From: Pinus tabuliformis
Lineage: Eukaryota > Streptophyta > Pinopsida > Pinales > Pinaceae
Length of the DNA: 64,000 nucleotides
Reading direction: 5' to 3'
Assembly: GCA_031772625.1 (NCBI GenBank)
Contig: CM062815.1
Span: 915,336,979-915,400,978 of the forward strand
This document shows positions 32,873 through 45,017 of this stretch, in pieces. Made by a program: the position numbers and the translations under genes. The notes under the pieces were generated by a model, which was given only the letters and a program-made list of their open reading frames with translations, made no database searches and was not told the DNA's origin. The first letter of the stretch is position 1; every line of letters begins with the position of its first letter.

Positions 32873-33739
32873 TGTTGGGCAGCAGAGGCCCTGCGTAACG
32901 GTTTTGGGATGTAAAGCCCGTAGTTTAGGGTAATGATGTGGTAATAGTCCGCAAAAAGCGTGGAACGAGAAATGTAATGGGTCAAGTCAAAGGGTTGTCT
33001 GCTCGAAAATAATATAAAATAATAGAAAGTGAGTCAACTTGCCGGACCATGGGAATGTATAAATAAAGCGAGGCTCTAAGGGTAGAAAGTAGATTTTTGG
33101 GAGATATGATGTGTTATGGGTTTGGAAAGGCAATAGTAGCTCTAAGTCTATAATTCCGAGTTTGGGGTTTTAATAGGAGATAGAGGCTCTGTAACTGTGT
33201 GCATGGAGGCCTAGTAGAGTCCGTAGCTGTGTGCACGGACCCCTGCAACTATGTGCGCAGGGTAGGAAGTGGAATGTACTGAATTGGAGATATTAATAAA
33301 GATAAGTGGTTCTAAAAGATTGCAGATCTGTTATTATTATTTTTTATGCATCGTTTATGATCTATGTGTTTATGTTTATGTTATGGGTTTATGCAAATCT
33401 ATACCTTGTATGAATGCTCGCACTAGTTATCTCGGTTAAATGTTTGCTTAAAGACTGTAAGAAGTAGATTTGAACTATAATAATTCCATATATAATACAA
33501 CGTAAGAACCAGATCTACGTAGAGGCAGAAAGACGCGAGGCCGCATAACGATTCATGATTGTTTGAATCCTCATCAAGACATCCCTAGGGTGCAGAAACC
33601 TGGTTCCAACACCCTCCCCTACTACCTCGGGTGAGACTTCAGTCTGCACTCCATGGACTGCTGCCGAAAGGGCTTTTAGCATGGGATTTGTATGGCTAAT
33701 AAATCTTCTCAACCTGGGTCAGGCCCCAATAAGGCAACA
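32873..33739 (+). repeat. Element F 5' LTR
   Basis: 867 bp, pairing with 61360-62235. A TATA-like TGTATAAATAAAG lies at about 33056-33068. A triple hairpin set lies at 33187-33262. Confidence 0.88.
33187..33262 (+). other. Triple hairpin in the F 5' LTR
   Basis: Three hairpins in a row share a near-identical ten-base loop (AACTGTGTGC, AGCTGTGTGC, AACTATGTGC) with different stems: CTCTGT/ATGGAG (two G-U pairs), GTCCGT/ACGGAC (33219/33235) and CCCTGC/GCAGGG (33241/33257). The right LTR has GTCCGC/GCGGAC (61716/61732) in the middle unit. Confidence 0.7.
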
Positions 33740-33741
33740 AA

Positions 33742-33759
33742 TGGTTCTGTTGCCGGGAC
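33742..33759 (+). other. Element F primer-binding site (tRNA-Asp-like)
   Basis: TGGTTCTGTTGCCGGGAC, two bases after the LTR, matches the Asp-type site TGGCGCCGTTGCCGGGGA at 13 of 18 positions. Confidence 0.55.
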
Positions 33760-33894
33760 CGAGATCTGCCTAAGGGGTGTCTGGTGGTGGAATAGGAGGA
33801 CCCTACAAGGAAGGGGATTGAAGATTGATTGGATCGGAAGAATGTACGTGTTTGTGGTTGACTTGAGCACACCTATGCCCAATCAGAAGATAAC

Positions 33895-34270
33895 ATGGCA
33901 AGCGCGATCAAGTTACCTGTGTTCAGAGGAGTAGGAAATGAAAATCCAGAACAGTTTTGGTTCGTAGTAAGGGGAGTGTGGGAAGCGCACAGAGTTACGA
34001 ATGATAACGTCAAGAAGGCTACATTGGCAAGCGCATGGCAGGATCATGTGTTGACATGGTATATAAAGCACTATAGCAATCATCAGAATGTGGGGATAGC
34101 AGAGATCTAGAATGCATTGAACAAGGAATTTAGCCGACCGAAATCAGAGACACAGTCGATCATCGGATTCAAGGAGATCGCGATGCTGCCAGGTGAAACC
34201 CCGTGGGATCTAGATCAGAGGTTGAAGAGTACGATCTGGGAGGCTAACACGATGCTAATGGATGTGTAGC
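33895..34270 (+). pseudogene. Element F Gag capsid region
   Basis: It starts MASAIKLPVFRGVGNENPEQ and continues with a FWFVVRGVWEAH block, a WQDHVLTWYIKHY block and a LPGETPWDLDQRLK block. This is a capsid-type retrotransposon Gag pattern (LPxFxGxxxEDPxxF and W...W blocks). A fossil. Confidence 0.7.
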
Positions 34271-34499
34271 ACTGTGCATGGTTTGTGGCTGTCTTTGACA
34301 CCACATCTCAGGATGGCACTATCGCAGCAGAAGATCTCAACCCAAGCTGAAGCATTAGACACAATGATGAGGTTGCATGAGACTCCAATACAAGATCCTG
34401 GGTTGCGAGTTCAGTAGATCCACGTGCAAATCCAAAACCTATGCCTAGAGATGCAGAGTTTGAAACAAGAAAAGGCGCCCAGGCTAGAAGCGCGCAAAG

Positions 34500-35060
34500 A
34501 GGTATGGTGCATAAAGTGTAAAGGCCAGGGCCAGGGCCACGATAATGATCATTGTTCAATGTTCATGAACTATTTGATGGGGGGTGGGGGGGACCAATGC
34601 CATTGTGACCATAGGCACAGGTAAGGCCAAGCGCGGCGCCCTCGCTCTGGTGAGTGATCTTCCAGGTGGGAGGAAAGCACACCATGGACAACTGTCACCT
34701 ACTGCCAAAATTTACCCAGACCCCCCAGCAGCTATTTTGCATGTTTTGTAGATTGGTGGGTCATGATGAATGAGACTGTCATAGTTATGAATTATTGATG
34801 GATCAAACACCCGCCTACAAGATGCAGACTGAGGCATGAGGACAGGATCCAGCCGTAGCGATAGCGCACGGTGGGTTCCCGAGGCACAGACTAGGATGAG
34901 GAGGCATGGGCCCAGGAAGGGGCCGTAGGCAACTGAAATATTATAAACGTGGAGGACCAGGGCACTACACATGTGATTGGACCAACCCTACCAGAGTTTT
35001 GAGCCCATACTGTGAACAGTTCAATCATGAAAAGATAGATTGCCCCACACTGATAGCATA
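34500..35060 (+). pseudogene. Element F Gag zinc-knuckle region
   Basis: Several cysteine/histidine clusters occur here: WCIKCKG...HDNDHC near 34510-34560, a second near 34735-34790 and a third near 34945-35045. They resemble two or three nucleocapsid knuckles in a row. Confidence 0.5.
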
Positions 35061-35454
35061 GATATGTGAGAAAAGGGCAGCACAGCCTACAACGATGCAG
35101 AATGTCCAAATGATGAGGTCTGATCCACGTGAGGAAGACATCCACGTGAATATGATGCTAAGAAGTGGCATGGCCATAGGAGAGGATAAGCGGAAATTGA
35201 CCAAGGAAGACGTTGGGGCTCGCAAGGAGACATGTTTGGAAGCTAGGAAGAGCTTCGCGGAGGTCTCTACTTCACGTAGTAGGGATCAACCTGAACCAAA
35301 AATAGGTCCCTCGATGCTAACTACCTTTTTAGAGACATGCATGAAGTTGTTGTGCGACAATAAGGTGGTTAAAGGATCGCAAGAGCTGATAACTAAATGT
35401 GCAGGGTCAGGTGAACCTTGCGTAATTAGGAAACTGGGAAAGTAGGCATTATGC

Positions 35455-35790
35455 ACTGGTAGAGAAATGCGATTAACGACACAGATTGGTGATTATGAGA
35501 TGGATCAGATCATTCTGGATTTAGGGTTGGATGCAAATGTACTACCTAAACAGACATGAGAACGCATGGATAGGCCCACATTACTGTGGTCTCTGATGGC
35601 GAACCAACAAAAAGTCTTGCATATGGGGAGACTGCAAGGAATCACGGTAGATATAATAGGCGCAAGCAGACAAACAGACTTTGAGGTAATAAAAGTCATG
35701 GATGATAGTAGCCCTTACCCTACATTATTACGGGTAGACTAGGCCACGGATAAGAATGCAGTCATGAATTTAAAGGACGTCCCTATGCGT
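35455..35790 (+). pseudogene. Element F aspartic protease region
   Basis: The active-site region reads ILDLGLDANVLPK at about 35512-35550, followed by MANQQKVLHMGRLQGITVDI and a DDSSPYPTLL block. This order is retropepsin-like and sits between Gag and Pol. Confidence 0.65.
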
Positions 35791-36028
35791 AGTCATTCCG
35801 CTGGACCCGGCTGAAGGAGTGCACTACACGAAACCCGTATGCGGTGATCAAAGTCATAAAGACCTAGATCATATCTACAAGATAACTGTGCGAGATCAGG
35901 ACTGGGTAAATCTGATAGTGGAAGGAAGGATGTCGTGGGAATGCGTAGACCCCTGCAATTCAAACTTAGCTGAAGAAGATGAATGGTGACATAAACGGTT
36001 GAATGGAGTAACCAAGCTAAACTGAAAC

Positions 36029-36600
36029 ATGATGACTAGGTCACTGTATTGTGTAAAAGCTCAGGATCGAGAGTTTCTAATGTATGATGGGCTAACAGAG
36101 GTAGATGTATTCCTGACCAAGTTTGAGGACGCGGTACTAGAGCACCAGCGGTTTGACACATTAAAATGGGCATTGCGCGTGATGCCTATGTTGTGGTGGG
36201 GAACACATGAAGGAACATTTGAAAACTAGTGCGACTGCAAGAGAATGATGCAGATAAGGTTTGGGAATCTGGAACTACGAATGATCGAGAAATACGATGG
36301 ACGTGACGACCCATGCATGCACCTCACAAGATGGACCAAAGCCTATGGAGAAGAGCCCTAGCTAGAGTGGGTACACTTATTTTATCATACCCTGGATGTC
36401 ATCCCAAGGAACTGGTATACTGAGACAGAGCTTCGACATGGCATAGGCGAGTGGGATATCTTGCGTGAAGGGTTTTTATTAACATTCTTGTTTGAAGATT
36501 AGTGGATGGATATTGTTGATGATGCGCTGCAAGCTATGAAGGCCACCATTTTCAGAATACCACTGGAATGAGAAGAAATAGCGCAGCCAGAATGGTCGCA
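36029..36600 (+). pseudogene. Element F second gag-like region between protease and RT
   Basis: It begins MMTRSLYCVKAQDREFLMYD. Two gag-capsid-like signatures follow: FLTKFEDAVLEHQRFDTLKW with MLWWGTHEGTF, then KYDGRDDPCMHLTRWTK with WVHLFYHTLDVIPRNWYTE. The pattern (Y-D-G ... F, W-W/W-Y) is that of Gag capsid domains, but the place, after the protease and before RT, is unusual. A domain duplication within the element is likely. Decayed. Confidence 0.6.
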
Positions 36601-36631
36601 TCAGTTAAGCTAGGCCCTACAATGTTACAAC

Positions 36632-37640
36632 ATGCAGGTAGAATATGATGAGGATGACCCTAGAAACATAAATATTCTGGAAATAGAGGGGAGTCGTGAG
36701 GTTCACAGACCAGTGATTGAGGACCTCGACATCACCGTGCCGCTGAAAAAAAAACAAGTGAACATTGGTATGCAGGAGGAGCTGAAGTATGCAACGCTTG
36801 GGGACTATTGGGATGATGCCATGGTGGAGAAAGTCATCGAGTTACTCCAGGAATATCAAGATTTATTCCCAACAAAAATCACAGAGTTAAAAGGGATCCT
36901 CGGTGATCTAGGAATAATGAAGATAACTCTAAAGCTGGACACGAAGCTAGTAAAGCAGAGGCCATATCGGTTGAATCCAAAATATAAAGCAACGGTCCAC
37001 GAAGAATTGGACAAAATGCTTGCAGCAGGAATAATTGAACTAGTGGAGGAATCCGATTGGGTAAGTCCTATGGTTGTGCAGGAGAAAAAATAGAAGGGAG
37101 AAATTCACATCTGTGTGGACCTTCGGAAGCTCAATGATCCATGTGTTAACGATTCGTTCCCAATGCCCTTTACAGATGAAGTACAGGAAAATGTTGGTGG
37201 ACAAGAAGCCTACTCTTTCACGGAGGGTTTCTTGGGGTACCACTAGATCAAGATTACGCTAGAGGATAGGAGTAAAATAACTTTTGCAACCGAATGGATC
37301 TATTTTCAGTACATGGTGATGCCCTTTGGACTGAAGAGCGTGCTGGCGATATTCTCACGCGTTGTGGTAGCTTCATTCAGGGAATTTATACATAAGTTTT
37401 TGGAGGTATATCTTAATGATTGGACTGCCTCTGGGCTAGTCAAGAAACATATCGTGGGCTTACAGTTAATGTTGGATACTTGCAGACGTCACCAAATTGT
37501 GCTAAATCTAAAGAAGTGTACTTTCCTCATCCCCTTTGGGAACTTGCTTGGCCATGTGGTTTGCAGGCAATGCCTGATGGTAGACCCAGCAAAGATAGCT
37601 ATCATACTCAATCTGCAAGTGCCATGAAGTGTCAAACAAT
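36632..37640 (+). pseudogene. Element F reverse transcriptase
   Basis: The RT lead-in and blocks include LLQEYQDLFP, GDLGIMKITLKLD, KQRPYRLNPKY, AAGIIELVEESDWVSPMVV, a CVDLRKLND block and MPFGLKSV near 37320, in Ty3/gypsy order. It copies RNA to DNA. Clearly a fossil. Confidence 0.8.
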
Positions 37641-37648
37641 TACTCGCC

Positions 37649-38221
37649 ATGCTGGGACACACCGATTACTATCAGAAGTTCATAAAGAGCTACATGCAGA
37701 TCACAGCCCTGATGGAACAGTTATGGAAAAGGGATGCTACTTATTTTTGGAATGAGGAATGTAACAAAAGCCTAGAAACTCTCAAGGAAAGGATGGCATC
37801 GGCTCCTATACTAGTCTTTCCAAAATGGGACGTTGAATTTCACGTGCATGTTGATGCATCATGTATCGCACTAGGTGCAATACTCACACAGGAAGGAGAG
37901 GATGGAATTGATCACCCGATCGCATTCACAAGTAGAAGATTGTCCAAAGATGAAAAGAACTACTCTACTACTGAGCGTGAGGGGTTGGCAATGGTATACG
38001 TGCTCCAAAAATACCACCACTATCTACTCGAGGGACACTTTAAGATGTACACTGATCATTCTGTGCTAAAATACCTAGTGAATAAGCCTATGTTGGGGGG
38101 GCACATTTGTAGATGGTTGTTATTGTTCCAGGAATATGATTTTGAAGTCATCATAAAGATGGGACGTCTAAACACAGGCCAGATCACTTGTCCTGAATTG
38201 AGAATGGTGAAGAGCCCATGA
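37649..38221 (+). pseudogene. Element F RNase H
   Basis: LGHTDYYQKFIKSY (thumb), WNEECNKSLETLKERM, HVHVDASCIALGAILTQ, IAFTSRRLSKDEKNYSTTER, EGLAMVYVLQKYHHYLLEG and MYTDHSVLKYL are the standard RNase H blocks of Ty3/gypsy elements, open over 190 codons. Confidence 0.85.
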
Positions 38222-38439
38222 ACCTAGAGGAAGGATTACTGGATGCACAATTCTATGCAGTACATGTCGCGGATGGCCACTTTGAGGATATAATCCACTT
38301 CTTGACCACAGGAACTATGCCACACGGGTATTCTGTTCAGTAGAAGAAAGAACTGGTGATAAATGCAACAGACTTTACGGTTATTGCAGGGCACCGATGA
38401 AATTTATGCAGATATGTACTAGAATTTGAGCGAGGACAG

Positions 38440-39510
38440 ATCCTTGCCAAGGCACATGGAGGAGTTGCAGGAGGACATTATGCGAGACTCGCGATAGCAC
38501 AGAATATTCTTCACACTGGATTATGGTGGCCAACTATACATCAAGACTCAAAAGCATACTGTCGAGCCTGTGATGTATGTCAATGGACCGGGAAACCATC
38601 GCAGAGGGATGAAATGCGGCTCAAGCCACAGATGACACTGCAAGTGTTCGAAAAATGGGCGATCAACTTTGTGGGGTCTATTGCACCTCAAGGAAAGACG
38701 GGTGCATGCTATATCATCACTGCGACAGAAAACTTGACCCGATGGGCGGAAGTACAGCCGGTTAAGGAATTCACGACCGCTACAACTGTGAAATTTTTGT
38801 TCGAGAATGTGTTAACGCAGTTTGGATGTCCAAAAATTCTAATGAGTGACTGCGGAATGCACTTCTTAAATGAGACTATCAGTGTGATCATGGAGGAGTT
38901 CCAGATATATCATCAACAGAGTACGTCATACCATCTACAAGCAAATGGGACCGTTGAAGCTTTTAATAAGAACTTGGAGACTACGTTGGCAAAGGTATGT
39001 AATGTGCAGCGAAATTATTGGGATTTGCACATACCTATTGTGTTATGAGTATACCAAACAACATGCAAGAAGTTGATGGGCTAGACACCTTTCTGGTTAT
39101 TCTATCGCAAGGAAGTTATGATGCCAATGGAATACATTGTACCTAGTTTACGAATTGTGGTGACAATAGGCATGGCGAACTGCGGAGCATTGGAAGAGAG
39201 GATCGCGCAACTAGAAGAACTTGAGGAGGAACGATTTCTAGCAGGGTTCCATTAGCAGGTACAGAAGCAGTGGGGAAAAGCTTGGCATGATCACCATATC
39301 AAGATGCGCACATTCAAAGAGAATGAATTAATGTTACTATAGGACAACAAGTTCAAAAAATTCCCTGGAAATCTCTGAGAATGCATTGGTTGGGACCCTA
39401 TGTAGTCAAAGAAGTCACAGATGGAGGCACAGTCTAGCTTGCCAAGTTGAATGGAGAACCCTTCTTGGGTAGAGTAAGTGGCAGTCACCTAAAGCTCTAC
39501 ATAGGTGGGC
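38440..39510 (+). pseudogene. Element F integrase
   Basis: An HGG...GGHY...C..C zinc domain is found near 38455-38600. The core lies within 38614-39048, with FEKWAINFVGS, a FTTATTVKFLFENVL block, a MSDCGMHF block and YHLQANGTVEAFNK. A C-terminal region follows to about 39510, including a WVGPYVVKEV-type stretch. No chromodomain is seen, consistent with the Athila/Tat side of the family. Confidence 0.8.
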
Positions 39511-40548
39511 CGACGGCCTGACCAACCACCCGATGTATAGTCTCACCGCTCCAGACAGTTGAAAGAGAGTGTGGGATGATAAAGCAGCCTGTGAGGAAGT
39601 TGTGCACTAACAAGGGTGCACATAGAATCGGTATGGTACAAGGGTCGCGGTTGCGTAGAAGGGGATGCGATGCTACATGGATACATGGGGAAGTGACAAC
39701 TATTGTCAATGTTCATGACAAGATGTTTGAGGTAAGGTGAAAAGGAGTGGGCAGCGGGCAATTAAGATACAAAGTACAAGCCAGATCGGGAACGATCCAT
39801 CGCAGATGAAACATTACGACACCAGAAAAGGAGGGAACAACTGAATTTGAATTTTGAACTGCTTATAAATTACAGGGGGGAATCCACCGAACGATTTGCG
39901 GTTTTGAGCAGAGTAAGCTATTTTGCTTGTCCATCGGTATGGAATTGTTGATCATTGAAGCCAAGGGAGTAAGCCGGGGGTCGTCATATGGCCAATGAAG
40001 ATGCAGGACCTTCTGGGTAGTATGGTGTCAATGGGAGGGGATGTACTGGCAATTCATAGACACGAAGCAGAACTGGTCCGGATGCCATTGCCTAGCCCAT
40101 GGGCTGGCCAGCGACCCATAAAAGATAAGGGAAAGACTGTGAATATGGAGACAAAGGATGGAATTGCAGTTAATAGTTCATCTCTGATGTACCTTGAAGA
40201 TTGGGATTTTGCAGACAGTAGCATATTTCTTGCAAAATTGCAACACAAACGGTAGCAGACAGTGCATATAGTAGACCAAAAATCGGAGATTTGTTGCTAT
40301 GGTGAGAAGAGTTCCCGTATGCGGCACCCCAACTTGAGGTAAAATCCTATGAGGGGGTTCTCTGTGTTAACCGAGTAGAGCAGAATGAGCATCATCGATT
40401 GTGCAAAGTAGTAGAGGAAATGGAGCAGGATCTTGAAGAAGAGTTGCAGGAGATAAAGAAGGAACAACAGAACGTAGTGCGTCACTCCCGGGGATGGTGG
40501 ACTGTGAAGCCATGGCAGCATGTATCGCTGCACCAATGAGTGACTCGG
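39511..40548 (+). other. Element F region after integrase
   Basis: About 1 kb up to the insertion point of G. It includes an 86-codon frame (39995-40255, MKMQDLLGSMVSMGGDVLAI start) and a Glu/Gln-rich stretch near 40380-40480. I recognise neither. They may be remnants of an extra 3' frame of F or simply non-coding. Confidence 0.4.
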
Positions 40549-42262
40549 TGTTGAGCACCAATATTGCAGCAAAAATGCTACAACTCTTGGGTTTCGTAAT
40601 TTACTCTTTCTCAACCCGGTAGTTCGTAACAAACTTGGAAGCGACGGTGTTGTATGCACAAGTGCTAGTTCTTACTGTAGGCTGTCACTTGGTCAGCTGG
40701 CGCAAGATCACGAGGAGCTCAAGACAACTTCTATGGAATCCAGAAGAAGCTCTATGTGACGAAAGAAAGGCAACCTTACTCTACAGAGGCTATTCTACTT
40801 GCAGAAAGAGAAAGAAGACTGAAAATGTAAAGTAAACCTAGCAAACCCTAATTAACCAACTAACCCTACTTTAGTAGAAAGAGAGGTGAAAAATCATAAA
40901 ATGAATGCCATTACCTACTTAGGAAGTAAAAAACATCTATTCAAGCTATTTATATAAGTAAATGAGAAAAAAACATCTTTTGGGATTTTTATGTATTTTT
41001 AGGTGAAATTGTCATGCATGTAATCTATTTGTTTGTAGATGTGGCAGTGATTAGGTGGTGATGGAAGGTGACTTTCGGATTTGCAGAGGTGTAGGAAGGT
41101 GTGGACGGGTCCTAAGAGGCCTCTAGAAACCTTCCGAAGGCTTTCCCTGCAATCGGACTACAAAAAGTCACTCACAGGAAATTCTACAGGAGGCGGTAGG
41201 GGATCTTCAAGAGGATACCAAGGGTTGTTTTAGAGGGTTTAAAGGTGGAAAAATGGTGGGAAAGGGTAGCTGAAGACTGGAGGGATGTGTTAAGGTGTCT
41301 TAAGTTCATCAAGGATTATTAGGAAAGAAAATGATGGTTGGATTTGTTGAAGAGACGAGAGGAGAGCTTATGAGAAAAAGTGCAGAAATTAGGGTAGATT
41401 TGTGAAGGGATGTGAATGACCTGTGAAACATGTAGAAAAAGAGACGGGGATGGTAGCTTTATTGTCTTATTATGAGTAGATATGTACTGTAGGAGAGCTG
41501 CAAATCAAAATACTAAACATAAGAAAAGAACTAGCTGCACCAACAAAACAGAACTATATCTCATGTTAACCTAAATTCTGATCTAGGAAAATGAAGTGCT
41601 GAACAATGCTATATGGAAAGGAAAGCATGGAAATAGATTTATTGCATAAACAATAATGAGCATGGAAAAATGGATCTGAAGCAAAGCATTAACCTCTAAA
41701 TCAAATTGTAACACTAGAAATTGCATGGAAGAAGCAAAACTGTGTTTTTATGGCAGCAAGCAGATCTTGACCTCAGTTCATGGTCCCATAGGGAGGAAAG
41801 GAGGTCAAGGCTCTATTGATGGCCTTTTTGGTATCTTTCTCTTACCACTATTTAACCTACTTCAGCAACTAAAATGGAAACAACTATGTAAATCACCAAA
41901 CAACAACCTATTTTACTAAGGAAGAAATCTATCTACAACAACTAATTCATGAACTGCAACAAAACATATAAATACAAAAGAAGAGGTGCTAGGTAGCTTG
42001 GGTTGGGCCCTAAACCAAGAGCTTTAGCCCCTTGAAAGAACTGAGTGCTGGCTCAGAAAATATTTCATCTCCATTATCAAAATAATAATCACATTACATA
42101 AAATTGTTCACAAAAGTAAGCTTAAAATGAGCTGAGCAAAAGCTGCAACAAAAGTGAAAAAATTTGACTAACATACAACTAAACTACTGAGCACCTAAGT
42201 CCTCCTATTTATACAACTGGAGCCTCCAAAAACTCTCCTAAAATCAAGGAGGCTTGGCTCCA

Positions 42263-43327
42263 TGTTATAGACAATTTTGTGCTTTACAGCAACAAGCATG
42301 AATTGTCAATAATCCAAGGGATCCAAAGTTCCCTAAACATGATGTTCCTACCCCTAGAGGAACAAGGTCAGCAAACCAACAGCTCTCAGATCAGTTCTCC
42401 ACCTGAAAACACTCAAAAACAAGCAATCCTGAAATCAAAGCAGGTGCTCCACTAGGCTTCTGCGCTGAAACACAACTGCTCCATGGTGTACCTGCGTTGC
42501 AAAGCAGGTAGAACAAAGCCCACCTGCGTTGGGCGAGTTTGGACATGTGGCACAGTGAGTCATTGCTTTGGAATCTTCCAAAAATGACACTTGGATCAGG
42601 TATTTCGCCTTGTGATGAGTCAAAGGCTTTGTTTCTCCAAGTGGAAGCAAGGTTCACCAAGTGGACTCAAGAACTGAAGATCAACTAAAGATTAACTGAA
42701 GAGAGAGAGGACACAAGGCAGCTACACATCAGTTGCAAGCTGACTCATCCTTTCTCAATTCATCTATATATTGAGCTCTCTCCTATGAGCTCAGGAGGCT
42801 GGAATTTTGTGCAAAGTAATGATATGCTGTTGGTTTCATTCTTGAGTTATTGGGTGATTGTTTGAGAGAGGTGAAGAAGAGAAATTCTTTCTGCTGGGAG
42901 GTGTTGCTGGGTTGGAGCCTGCAATGGTTGTAATACTCTCAGAACCTTTATTTCTTCATTAATAAAAGCTATTGAGGTTCTTCTATGTGCTCTTGTTTCA
43001 ATTATATATTGTGATGATTGCATGTTTGGTTTACACTAATCCATGAACCAGTTATGATTGCATGCCCCTTGTAGTTTCCTTCTTTGTTGTTTTGCAGGAT
43101 CTCATTGTAGCTGGTCGAGCAGAAGGACAAAGAGCTAGGAGCAAGTGGCCAAAGAGAAGAGTTTGGATTCGACATTAAGTGCAAGGCAACGGTTAGTGCT
43201 TTCTCCACTCTCTTTTGCTTTCATAAAGAAGTAAACCTTCAGTAGTTTGTTTCACAGTTGTTGCTAAGGAACTGTCACCCTTAGAGTGGGTTAGGGTCAT
43301 CCGAGTCGGATACTTTTCCCTACAACA
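42263..43327 (+). repeat. Element C 5' LTR
   Basis: This 1065-bp LTR starts TGTTATAGAC and ends CCCTACAACA. It has a TATA-like CTATATATTGAGC at about 42764 and AATAAAAGC at about 42960, so promoter and poly(A) signal are in the expected order. Confidence 0.94.
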
Positions 43328-43330
43328 AAC

Positions 43331-43348
43331 TGGCGACTCCGCTGGGGA
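43331..43348 (+). other. Element C primer-binding site (tRNA-Arg)
   Basis: TGGCGACTCCGCTGGGGA, three bases after the 5' LTR. Confidence 0.88.
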
Positions 43349-44820
43349 AGCGTATCCGTTTGATTGTGTTTGTAGTATCTTTGCTATTCATTTCCTGAAC
43401 CAAAGAGTACCAAATCGAAAAGCTTTTGACTATATCAAAAGCGAAGTAGAGGGGCAGCTACTCTGGCTCATTTCTAAGCAAGTTCATGATTTGAAGAGCT
43501 GATCTAAAAAGATCCTTGTAAGCTCTTAGTGATAGCTTTTCACCTTCTTGATCATCCCTTTGAGTGTGCTTGACTGAATGTCTCTGATTTGAGCAAAAAC
43601 CGTGCATTTTTGAGAAAATTATGACCCGGAAACTGTGAAAACGCAACTCTCGTTTTCCAAAGCAGGTAGTACACAGGCTACCTGCTTTGCAACGCAGCTC
43701 CCGAAGGGGCTACTTGCGTTGAGAGCCAGTTTGGCTGTGCAGAGCCTGCGTTGGCCCAAATTTGCCTAGTGCATTTGGGGTTTCCTCCTTTCTCTTGCCT
43801 GTTTTCACTTAGATTTGCTGCTAAGTGTCAGTCTTGTACTTGTTTTGAAACCAATATTACTTGCCATCTTTCCGCCTCTGTTATATAACGAAATTGTACT
43901 TGTTCTTTGTATTTCTTATTCATTTACAATTTCCCATAACGAAAAGTAAACTAGTCATGCTTTTGGCCTCTTAGATCTGAACCTGTGTTAGGCATTTTGC
44001 TGGTCTAAAGAGTTAGCTTGCTTGCTATCCATAGCTGATTAGTCATTTTACTTTCGTTAGCATGGTTTGATTTCATGTATTTCCAGTGATTAAGCAAGTG
44101 AATCTTAAGGTGTCTTTTGATTGTTGGACAAACTTGTTTACTTTCGCTTTAAATCGAAATCAAAGTTATATAACCACTTTCTTTTTGTATCCATCCACAT
44201 TAAGAAAGGGAAAAGAAAATACATGCATTGTGCATTTTGCATTTGACTGTGTGCTTGACGATTTAGGAAAAATTTGCATTTAGTGTGTGCTCTATGATCT
44301 GTGTGAAAAGATTTGCCTTTCTTTTCCCTCAGTAGTTAAGGTTTTCAAAGTTGAAAGATTGAAAAGTTTGCTTCTCATCTTAGATTGCATTCAGGAATTT
44401 GTTATATACATCTCGTGGTGATCCTTAAAGGCAAACTGTTAAGCAAGATCAACATTAAAATAAATCCAATTTACATAACAACGCTTTGTAACATAACGCA
44501 AACATCTAGAGGTCTAGGTAGATACGTGTTTCGGCGTCGTTAAACATAGTGACTGTCGATCTCTACGAAGGTGGGTGATTCCTCCTGAGAGTCGGTGGCA
44601 CTAATACGGACTTGTGCTCCCACGTACCGTCGCGTATATATTGGGAGACCCCTATAGGCAATTATCCTTTATCCATAGGAAGCTGTGTCGACCGCCCTAC
44701 TGATCGCGATGCAGTGAACACAGCATTCACGAAGATCGACCACCCGTACCGTAAAACGTATTCTGTGGTTTCGCGAAAAGTTTGGCACACCCTCTGCCTA
44801 GAACTCCAGAGCAGTTTCTT
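43349..44820 (+). other. Element C leader
   Basis: Untranslated leader, very close to that of A. GCAGGT/ACCTGC motifs cluster at about 43660-43760. No domain is seen. Confidence 0.65.
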
Positions 44821-44945
44821 TTGGCCTTTTTCAAACTCTATAACTGAAAAAGTCCATCCAAGCATTTGTCACTTCGGGCTCGTTAAAACATCGAAGGCGA
44901 CTAGAGTCATCTTTAGCTTTTTCTCGACTCTTAAAACATGAAAAA
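44821..44945 (+). other. Element C 5' hairpin cluster
   Basis: Same as A 9117-9237 read in sense. The clearest unit is CTTCG/CGAAG (44872/44892) around GGCTCGTTAAAACAT. Confidence 0.7.
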
Positions 44946-45017
44946 GCAAGTTTGTGTCTAAAAGCGTTGTTAATAAAATTTATTTTAAGCGGAACATAAT
45001 CACCTGTTATTCCCACG

